64,000 nucleotides of DNA from Ampullaceana balthica (lineage: Eukaryota > Mollusca > Gastropoda > Lymnaeidae), in contig CALYLW010001186.1 of assembly GCA_944989445.1 (NCBI GenBank), forward strand, positions 62,001-126,000. Reading direction: 5' to 3'. Both the position numbers and the translations under genes were made by a program. A model generated the notes under the pieces. It saw only the letters and a program-made list of their open reading frames with translations, was not told the DNA's origin and did not search any database. This document shows, piece by piece, positions 55,911 through 64,000 of the stretch (position 1 is the first letter of the stretch; each line of letters begins with the position of its first letter).

Positions 55911-56402
55911 GTATTAAGGGATGCCATGCTACATTGTGTCGTGTGTCCCAAAGGTTGTATTAAGGGATGCCATGCTACATTGTGTCGTGTGTCCCAAAGG
56001 TTGTATTAAGGGATGCCATGCTACATTGTGTCGTGTGTCCCAAAGGTTGTATTAAGGATGCCATGCTACATTGTGTCGTGTGTCCCAAAGGTTGTATTAA
56101 GGGATGCCATGCTACATTGTGTCGTGTGTCCCAAAGGTTGTATTAAGGATGCCATGCTACATTGTGTCGTGTGTCCCAAAGGTTGTATTAAGTGATGCCA
56201 TGCTACATTGTGTCGTGTGTCCCAAAGGTTGTATTAAGGGATGCCATGCTACATTGTGTCGTGTGTCCCAAAGGTTGTATTAAGTGATGCCATGCTACAT
56301 TGTGTCGTGTGTCCCAAAGGTTGTATTAAGGGATGCCATACTACATTGTGTCGTGTGTCCCAAAGGTTTTATTAAGGGATTTCATGCTACATTGTGTCGT
56401 GT
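55911..56402. repeat. 46-bp minisatellite, about 11 copies
   Basis: Unit: GTATTAAGGGATGCCATGCT then ACATTGTGTCGTGTGTCCCA and AAGGTT. Some copies lack one G (45 bp). Very homogeneous. Confidence 0.93.
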
Positions 56403-56774
56403 ACTTTGTAGTTAATAAAGTGTGGTGGGAAGACTTTTTTTTTCCCGAGAACATAAATTATTTTTTTAGACTTAATGTCTGTTTTTGTTAATTGTTTTTT
56501 TAAATTCTTTTCATTGATTGACTTTAACTCACCAGCAGTTATTTTTAATGGATGGTTGTGATTGAAGCTTTGCTATAATATTAAGATTTTAACTAAACAA
56601 CAGTCTATAGTTATTTTATCTTATTAAAGATACAGATAGATATGTTATAATATTTTAAGATTATTATAGTTATTGCTTTTTGAAATGTAAAAATTAAATT
56701 TGACTAATTAAACTGTATGTAAATTTGTTCCCATAATTCAAGTCAATATATTAGGTAAAACGTTTCAGTAGACA
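56403..56774. other. AT-rich spacer
   Basis: No feature recognised. Confidence 0.45.
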
Positions 56775-57099
56775 CAGAGGCGTCACTAAGGTCGGTGTCA
56801 CCCGGGGCGGTAGCTCTTGGTGTCACCCCCACCCCCCCACGACGTGCCCCATAAATCTCCTCGAGTCTGCCAAATACAGGGAACACACAAATTCTTTAGT
56901 AACGTTTGAAAATATAGATCAAATGTTTGTTACAAAAGAATTAGGAGAAAAGTTGAATTTTAAGTCGATAGGTAAAATATTGTATTGTAACACATAACAA
57001 CCAAGAACTAAATAGAAAAACAATGTTAATTACAAATTTTTATTTTAACATAAAATTATTAATTTTAAGTAATACGGTTAAATAACTGTAATATTTTGA

Positions 57100-57483
57100 A
57101 ATTTCACAAACTTGCATCTACATTGCGTTCCTTCAGGTGCCTTCTCAGCCTTGGTATTTCTAATAAAAGCTCTTCCTCTGACAACTCATTATAGATAGTG
57201 GACAACCTTGGAATGGACTTTAGTAATTCTTCTTCATTGGCAGATATCAAGCTTTTGGCTTGAACAGCCTAAAACATTGTTGCTACTTTCTTGATTGCAC
57301 TTGATCTGATCTGGAGTTCAGAATGGAAATAATACACTCAAACATCGACCTTTTGTTTTCTTCTTGCAGAGTTAGTCCAGCATCTCTTGTTTTCTCACCT
57401 GTCACCATTTTCTTTAACCTGGGTCTGTTCTCTACTGAAATTCCTAGTAGTTCTGATAATAAAAGCGCTGGGATATTGTCCAT
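57100..57483 (-). pseudogene. hAT transposase fragment, ZMYM1-like
   Basis: Minus-strand reading gives K-T-R-D-A-G-L-T-L-Q-E-E-N-K-R-S-M-F, parallel to V-T-R-D-A-G-L-S-A-E-E-E in hAT 1. After a stop it continues with L-S-T-I-Y-N-E-L-S-E-E-E-L-L-L-E-I-P-R-L-R-R-H-L. The continuation resembles the region before the C-terminal dimerisation domain. No active frame. Confidence 0.65.
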
Positions 57484-57836
57484 GTTTCAATCGATCATAG
57501 CACAAATTGTGAACGGTGTAACGTTTGAGCTTTGTATTTGTTTAATAATAAAGCTCAAATCTATTGTTTTCATTACACGATTCGTTTGTGTTTTAAAAAA
57601 AATTTCATTCACTTTCATCGTGCGCTCTTTAATGACATACATGTGCCAAAATTTATTATTTAAAGAAGGACAATGTTCCCGACATTAGCTTCCCCTAGAA
57701 TAATGTTCTATGTGATGTTTGATAGACTTATATTCAGTTAGGACCTTGTTATTTTGTACTACCTACAAAATTGTCTCACGATACACCTTTCACAATTTGT
57801 GCTATGATAGATTGAAACATGGACAATATCCCAGCG
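57466..57836. repeat. 46-bp inverted repeat with ~280-bp spacer
   Basis: 57466-57511 (CGCTGGGATATTGTCCATGT...CACAAATTGTG) is repeated inverted at 57791-57836 with one mismatch. It includes the apparent start of the transposase fragment. Confidence 0.88.
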
Positions 57837-58800
57837 GCAATAACTCATTTTTGTCAAAAACTTAGAACATTGTTATTCTAGGGGGCGAACGTCAAACAAG
57901 CCTTAAATTGAAAAAAGTTAATTAATTAATTGAATGTCATTTTTTAAAGTTTAAGTCTTGTCTGTCATACTTTAAAAGAACATTAAATTTTCTAAAATTC
58001 TTCTAACTTTTGAACGTGTCCAAAATGTAAGTGTCATTTGGCTTACTTTTGTAACTATCTCTCAAAATTAGTCAATCATTATTAAAGAATTATTTAACCT
58101 GGAAAAGTTATACTATAATGTGGCATTTTGACTCAAAAATAATTCGAGAAAATTATCACTATCTTTCCCTGTTTTAACAAAATTAAATAAATGATTCAAC
58201 TGGCTTACGTTTGCTGCTCCAATAATGTGGAATCATGAATTGTAGACAAAATACTTGAATTTAATAGATTATATGTTCAGTAATATGCTTTATAACTTTC
58301 AGACCAGACGGTTTTCAACGTTAAAAATTCGTCGCTCAGGTGCGGTTCTGATCGCATCGTTCATAATCAACTTTCCCTCGACTGCCGAACGTACGCATCA
58401 CGCGGTCTATCAGTGAAAATCGTTTCATACGAAATCGAAAAGACTGAAATCGTTTTATGTGATATTAATTTAGTTTTGAAGGTTATTTTAAAAAGTATCT
58501 ACACTCAAGAAAAATACGAAAATCATGTTTCTTAGAGTACATTACATTAACATAGATATGCATGTTTAATAATTATAAATTTTAAAAAAATAATAACTCA
58601 AACACGTTAAATACCTTATTTTCCTATAAATAAATTAAAAAAAAACAAACAAAGAAAACCTATCTATTTATTTTTTTGAAGAAAAATATTACCCCCCCCC
58701 CTCAACTGCCGTGGAGGAAGTAGTGAGTTGGGATTGGTCTCACAGGCTGACTCCGTGTGTCGGTATGTCAAAGCCCAGTTTGTTGGATTTTCTTCTAAAA

Positions 58801-59670
58801 CAAAAGACCGCTTCTTTTATGTCCACCTTTTTTTTAATTGTGCGGCTTTTTTTCCCTTTTTTCCCCTAAATAGTTTTATGGTAGTTTGTGGAGACGTTTT
58901 ATTATTGCCTGTTAACTGATATTTTATTTTATTAATATGTTTTCGGTTTATACGTATTTCATTGTATTCTCAATTTCATTCTAGATGCTAAAAAATGTGT
59001 TTTCTTTTTTTTTCGGACATAAAATCGTACACAGTAAATTTTAGGCTTGGGTGTCACCCTGATGGGATGTCACCCGGGGCGAAATGTAATTCATGTATGC
59101 AAGCGTTAGGGAATTTCCGTAATTTATTTTTATATTGAAATGCCACTGAGTAGGTTGAGTTATTTTTAGCTTGCAGGTCTAAGATTTAAAAATCCCAATA
59201 TTACATGTTAAAGTAAACGCCATTTTGTTGATGACTTTTGTAGAGACAAGACTGGTTACAAAAGGTAGGATATCGTTTATTATAGACGAAAATGTATTTT
59301 ATTTTCTATACTAAAACATGGGTTAAGAACATTCTTCTGTTGAGGCTTTAAAACCTTTTGACTTGTGTTTAACAAACTAAATTGTTACTACAAATACATT
59401 TATAACGATTAATTTACAAACATAAACAAAATTAATATAAAAGACCGGAAAGTGTTTTATTTATTGACTAGCTTCCACAGGTGTTTTATTAGTGTTTCCC
59501 CTACCTCACCTACCCTGCCCCCACTGAGCACCTGCTGAGCAACCCTCTTCCACCTCCAACATCTCCTGACCACAGCGGTAATAACACGAACTAACATTAC
59601 CCCTTGATTACCCTTGATTACCATCCGATGACAGCTTTTACCCTCATTACCGGTTTAAAGTTGGGTTTTA
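58801..59670. other. Intergenic, a G/C-containing repeat edge at 59050
   Basis: GGGATGTCACCCGGGGCGAA at 59072-59091 resembles the hAT left end at 56794 but in direct orientation. C-rich sequence occurs at 59500-59580. No gene recognised. Confidence 0.4.
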
Positions 59671-62600
59671 AAATAAAACAAACCCGTAAAAACAAAGTTT
59701 TTGACTATAAATCCCTTATATATGAGACATAACTAACAGTATTGATTATTTTCAAACATTTACAGACTGAATCTGTCTTAACACAAGTTTGCTTCATAAC
59801 CCTAGGGGGGGAGGGGTGGGTGGGAGGGGGAGAGGGGAAAAGTCTGGTCACCGATTCGCTTGACCGAGCTCAGAGTGACACGTAAAATGTAAACAAAAGC
59901 GCACCGTCGTTTCGTTGGGTCGCCTCAATGCTCAGCTCAAAACTTTCACGTGGCAAAAAAACAATAACAAATCGTGAATTTAAATTACATACCTCATATA
60001 AGGATAAACTAAAAATGCATTAATTTAATTACGGTACGTTCGATCGATCTGAAATTTTGATACGATGCATTGTTAGGTAAGACGGGTCCGTGTGCCAAAT
60101 TTCAGTTCGATCGGATCATTGGAAGTGGGTCATTTTTGACTTCTGTTTTTCCGCCCGCCCAGACAGATGAGAGAGAGAGAGAGACGGCGGTGAAGTTAAT
60201 ATAAGGGATTTAATAAAACAAACCCGTAAAAACAAAGTTTTTGACTATAAATCCCTTATATATGAGACATAACTAACAGTATTGATTATTTTCAAACATT
60301 TACAGACTGAATCTGTCTTAACTCAACTTTGCATCATAACCCTAGTGGGGGGGAGGGGTGGGTGGGGGGGGAGAGGGGAAAAGTCTGGTCACCGATTCGC
60401 TTGACCGAGCTCAGAGTGACACGTAAAATGTAAACAAAAGCGCCCGTCGCTTCGTTGGGTCGCCTCAATGCGTCAGCTCAAAATTTCACGTGGCAAAAAA
60501 AACAATAACAAACCGTGAATTTAAATTACATACCTCATATAAGGATAAACTAAAAATGCATTAATTTAATTACGGTACGTTCGATCGATCTGAAATTTTG
60601 ATACGATGCATTGTTAGGTCAGACGGGTCCGTGTGCCAAATTTCAGTTCGATCGGATCATGGGAAGTGGGTCATTTTTGACTTCTGTTTTTCCGCCCGCC
60701 CGCCGAGCCCAAGACAGAGAGAGAGAGAGAGAGACGGCCGCGAAGTTAATATAAGGGATTTAATAAAACAAACCCGTAAAAAACAAAGTTTTTTGACTAT
60801 AAATCCCTTATATATGAGACATAACTAACAGTATTGATTATTTTCAAACATTTACAGACTGAATCTGTCTTAACTCAACTTTGCTCATAACCCTAGTGGG
60901 GGTGGGAGTGGGTGGGGGGGAGAGGGGAAAAGTCTGGTCACCGATTCGCTTGACCGAGCTCAGAGTGACACGTAAAATGTAAACAAAAGCGCCCGTCGCT
61001 TCGTTGGGTCGCCTCAATGCACTCAAAACTTTCACGTGGCAAAAAAAACAATAACAAACGTGAATTTAAATTACATACCTCATATAAGGATAAACTAAAA
61101 ATGCATTAATTTAATTACGGTACGTTCGATCGATCTGAAATTTTGATACGATGCATTGTTAGGTCAGACGGGTCCGTGTGCCAAATTTCAGTTCGATCGG
61201 ATCATGGGAAGTGGGTCATTTTTGACTTCTGTTTTTCCGCCCGCCCGAGCCCAGAGACAGAGAGAGAGAGAGAGACGGCCGCGAAGTTAATATAAGGGAT
61301 TTAATAAAACAAACCCGTAAAAACAAAGTTTTTGACTATAAATCCCTTATATATGAGACATAACTAACAGTATTGATTATTTTCAAACATTTACAGACTG
61401 AATCTGTCTTAACTCAACTTTGCTTCATAACCCTAGTGGGGGGGGTGGGTGGGGGGGGAGAGGGGAAAAGTCTGGTCACCGATTCGCTTGACCGAGCTCA
61501 GAGTGACACGTAAAATGTAAACAAAAGCGCCCGTCGCTTCGTTGGGTCGCCTCAATGCGTCAGCTCAAAATTTCACGTGGCAAAAAAACAATAACAAAAC
61601 CGTGAATTTAAATTACATACCTCATATAAGGATAAACTAAAAATGCATTAATTTAATTACGGTACGTTCGATCGATCTGAAATTTTGATACGATGCATTG
61701 TTAGGTTAGACGGGTCCGTGTGCCAAATTTCAGTTCGATCGGATCATGGGAAGTGGGTCATTTTTGACTTCTGTTTTTCCGCCCGCCCGAGACCAGACAG
61801 AGAGAGAGAGAGAGAGAGACGGCCGGTGAAGTTAATATAAGGGATTTAATAAAACAAACCCGTAAAAACAAAGTTTTTGACTATAAATCCCTTATATATG
61901 AGACATAACTAACAGTATTGATTATTTTCAAACATTTACAGACTGAATCTGTCTTAACTCAACTTTGCATCATAACCCTAGTGGGGGGGGAGGGGTGGGT
62001 GGGGGGAGAGGGGAAAAGTCTGGTCACCGATTCGCTTGACCGAGCTCAGAGTGACACGTAAAATGTAAACAAAAGCGCCCGTCGCTTCGTTGGGTCGCCT
62101 CAATGCGTCAGCTCAAAATTTCACTGTGGCAAAAAAACAATAACAAACAGTGAATTTAAATTACATACCCTGTCGTTTGATCACAGGACTTTCCACGTGA
62201 AAGGCGGACGTGATAACCACTAAACTACGAATCATATATTATTCTGTGAATGAAAAACGCAACTAAACTGCAATTGAACACAGGAAGCTTTGATGCCACC
62301 AACCCCATTTTTAAATCCCTTATATTAACTTCACCGCCGTCTCTCTCTGTCGTTCGTCGTCGGGCGGAAAAACAAAAGTAAATAAAACAAACCCGTAAAA
62401 ACAAAGTTTTTGACTATAAATCCCTTATATATGAGACATAACTAACAGTATTGATTATTTTCAAACATTTACAGACTGAATCTGTCTTAACTCAACTTTG
62501 CATCATAACCCTAGTGGGGGGGGGAGGGGTGGGTGGGGGGGAGGGGCAGTGGGTGGGGGGGGAGAGGGGAAAAGTCTGGTCACCGATTCGCTTGACCGAG

Positions 62601-62940
62601 CTCAGAGTGACACGTAAAATGTAGACAAAAGCGCCCCTCGCTTCGTTGGGTCGCCTCAATGCGTCAGCTCAAACTTTCACGTGGCAAAAAAACAATAACA
62701 AACCGTGAATTTAAATTACATACCTCATAAAAGGATAAACTAAAAATGCAATAATTTAATTACGGTACGTTCGATCGATCTCAAATTTTGATACGATGCA
62801 TTGTTAGGTTAGACGGGTACGTGTGCCAAATTTCAGTTCGATCGGATCATGGGAAGTGGGTCATTTTTTACTTCTGTTTTTCCGCCCGCCCAAGACAGAG
62901 AAAGACGCCGGTGAAGTTAATATAAGGGATTTAAAAATGA
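59671..62940 (+). repeat. Tandem array of ~540-bp units, G-run containing, six copies in one orientation
   Basis: Units start at about 59671, 60211, 60764, 61306, 61847 and 62379. Each reads AATAAAACAAACCCGTAAAA, ACTATAAATCCCTTATATAT, a G-rich tract (for example GGGGAGGGGTGGGTGGGAGG), GATTCGCTTGACCGAGCTCA, TACGGTACGTTCGATCGATC, CAAATTTCAGTTCGATCGGA, a (GA)n microsatellite and GTTAATATAAGGGATTT. AAATCCCTTATAT and ATATAAGGGATTT form inverted ends within each unit, so the unit looks like a small inverted-repeat element plus a ~36-bp linker. The fifth unit is cut at 62168 by a tRNA-like sequence and a reversed stub. Confidence 0.9.
62164..62236 (-). repeat. tRNA-like insert (Glu-like) in the array
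   Basis: The minus strand has TAGTTTAGTGG (box A), an anticodon stem-loop CCGCCTTTCACGTGG with TTC, and GATCAAACG (box B-like). The acceptor ends do not pair, so it is a pseudo-tRNA or SINE head interrupting the repeat unit. Confidence 0.55.
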
Positions 62941-64000
62941 CCCACTTTCCATGATGCCATCGAGCTGAAATTTGGTATAAAGACTTGTGTCACCTAACAA
63001 TGCATCGTATCAGAATTTCAGATCGATCGAACATACCGTAATTAAATTAATGCATTTTTAGTTTATCTATATAAAACTTTATGTAGAAGTCGCTATTGTT
63101 TACATTTTACAGGTCAATTGACTTCACGCCAGCTATCGGTTAACACATCTCGTGTTTAAACCAGGTGTACCGGCGTGCTTTTGTTTACAATTTACGTGTC
63201 ACGCTGAGCTCAGTCCATCGATCGGTGACCAGCCTTTCCCCTCTCACACCCCCCCCTCCCCGAGTTATAAAGCAAAAAGGCATTAAGACAGATTCAATCT
63301 GTAAATGTTTGTCACGTTTGAACATAATCAATAATTTTAGTTATGTCTCATATATAAGGGATTTATAGTCAAAAACTTTGTTTTTAAGGGTTTGTTTTAT
63401 TAAATCCCTTATATTAACTTCACCGCCGTCTCTCTCTGTCTCTCTCTCTCTGTCGGTCGTTCGTTGTCGGGCGGGAGGAAAAACAAAAGTCAAACATGAC
63501 CCACTTACCGTGATGCCATTGAGCTAAAATTTGACACATAGGCTCGTGTCACCTAACAATGCAACGTATTAAAATTTCAGATCGATCAAACGTACAGTTA
63601 TTAAATTAATGCATTTATAGTTTATCTATATAAACTATATGTAGAATTCGCTATTGTTTACATTTTACGGGTCACTTGAATTCACGCCAGCCATCGATGA
63701 CCACATCTCATGGAGGAGGAGTTCACTCAGTTGTACGCTGTAAATGTTTGTCGCGTTGGTACATAATCAATACTTGATTTCTGTCTCACATATAAGGGAT
63801 TTATAGTTAAAAACTTTGTTTTTACGGTGTTTTTTTTTAAATCCCCTATATTAACTTCAGCGCCGTCTCTCTCTCTGTTTGTCGTTCGTCGTCGGTAGTG
63901 CGGAAAAAAATGACCCACTTCCCGTATTGCCATCGAGCTTAAATTTGGCATATAGACTTGTGTCACATAACAATGCATTGTATCAAAATTTCAGATCGAT
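62941..64000 (-). repeat. Inverted copies of the ~540-bp unit, running off the window
   Basis: From about 62935 the same unit continues in reverse: ATGACCCACTTTCC, ATCGATCGAACATACCGTAA, CATATATAAGGGATTTATAG, then a second copy from about 63401 and a third from about 63835, truncated by the window end. The inverted copies are more diverged from the direct ones than the direct ones are from each other (for instance different sequence around 63080-63170). Confidence 0.85.

Larger units (their letters stand above)
56775..58800. mobile_element. Decayed hAT element, right end uncertain
   Basis: The left end CAGAGGCGTCACTAAGGTCG and the following GTGTCACCCGGGGCGG are a hAT-type terminus (compare CACCGGGTGACACC around 32044). 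A transposase fragment lies on the minus strand at 57100-57483. 58726-58780 (GTGTGTCGGTATGTCAAAGC) is the inverted match of a segment of hAT 1 near 41540-41560 (GCTTTGACATACCGACACAA), probably the start of the transposase gene. No convincing right terminus was found; GTCACCCGGGGCG at 59081 is in the same, not the inverted, orientation. Confidence 0.5.

Noticed and set aside
56013..56195. Short repetitive frame with C-V-V-C-P-K-G-C-like peptides
   Set aside because: Generated by the 46-bp minisatellite; frame changes between units.
59072..59148. Right terminus of the hAT at 56775
   Set aside because: GTCACCCGGGGCG here is in direct, not inverted, orientation, and GCCACTG at 59142 has only a partial duplication (AGTAG) in common with the left flank.
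62164..62236. Functional tRNA-Glu gene
   Set aside because: Boxes A and B and an anticodon loop are visible, but acceptor stem pairing is absent and the T-loop is abnormal; a SINE head or pseudo-tRNA is more likely.

Overview
This is an animal nuclear window, very AT-rich and dominated by repeats. I read it as a mollusc, most likely a heterobranch gastropod. The reasons are two lone, intronless, divergent class A GPCRs of the gastropod candidate-chemoreceptor type, an intronless FOXK copy, and a repeat mix of hAT transposons, Helitrons, CR1/Jockey-type LINEs and tRNA-derived SINE heads. Species cannot be fixed from the sequence alone.

Layout: 0.7-9.6 kb holds the only two intact protein genes I trust, GPCRs at 688-1662 (minus) and 8544-9602 (plus). 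Between them lie a nested pair of hAT elements (3984-5777) and a 38-bp minisatellite. From 10.1 to 14.2 kb there are degraded LINE 3' ends, all on the minus strand, and a 72-bp minisatellite that shares sequence with the LINE tail. A FOXK retrocopy occupies 14.6-16.75 kb (FHA plus forkhead domains). It carries five tandem copies of a 48-bp unit in the forkhead wing region and is broken at both ends. 16.75-21.4 kb has no recognisable gene. 21.5-23.3 kb carries two satellites, one showing 48-bp monomers turning into a 96-bp higher-order unit. 24-27.6 kb has more fragments of the same LINE. 27.6-34.0 kb is a 6.3-kb element bounded by inverted repeats and filled with younger insertions. 34.2-35.35 kb has two adjoining minisatellites.

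From 39.6 to 50.1 kb there is a three-level nest: a ZMYM1-like hAT (8-bp duplication TACTTTAC) contains a second, ZBED5/SCAND3-like hAT, which contains a Helitron with canonical TC and CTAG ends. The Helitron coded for OTU protease, about seven C2H2 fingers, HUH Rep and PIF1 helicase, and is now broken by two stops and three frameshifts. A further hAT follows at 50.4-53.2 kb, inserted into a 77-bp minisatellite. 54.9-56.4 kb has two more minisatellites, 56.8-58.8 kb a decayed hAT, and 59.7-64.0 kb a tandem array of ~540-bp units that flips orientation near 62.94 kb.

There is no operon-like cooperation. The window reads as sparse chemoreceptor genes in a landscape built by transposition and tandem amplification. 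The most notable items are the datable triple nest, the OTU-zinc finger Helitron architecture, the FOXK copy with its in-frame wing expansion, and the minisatellite related to a LINE tail.
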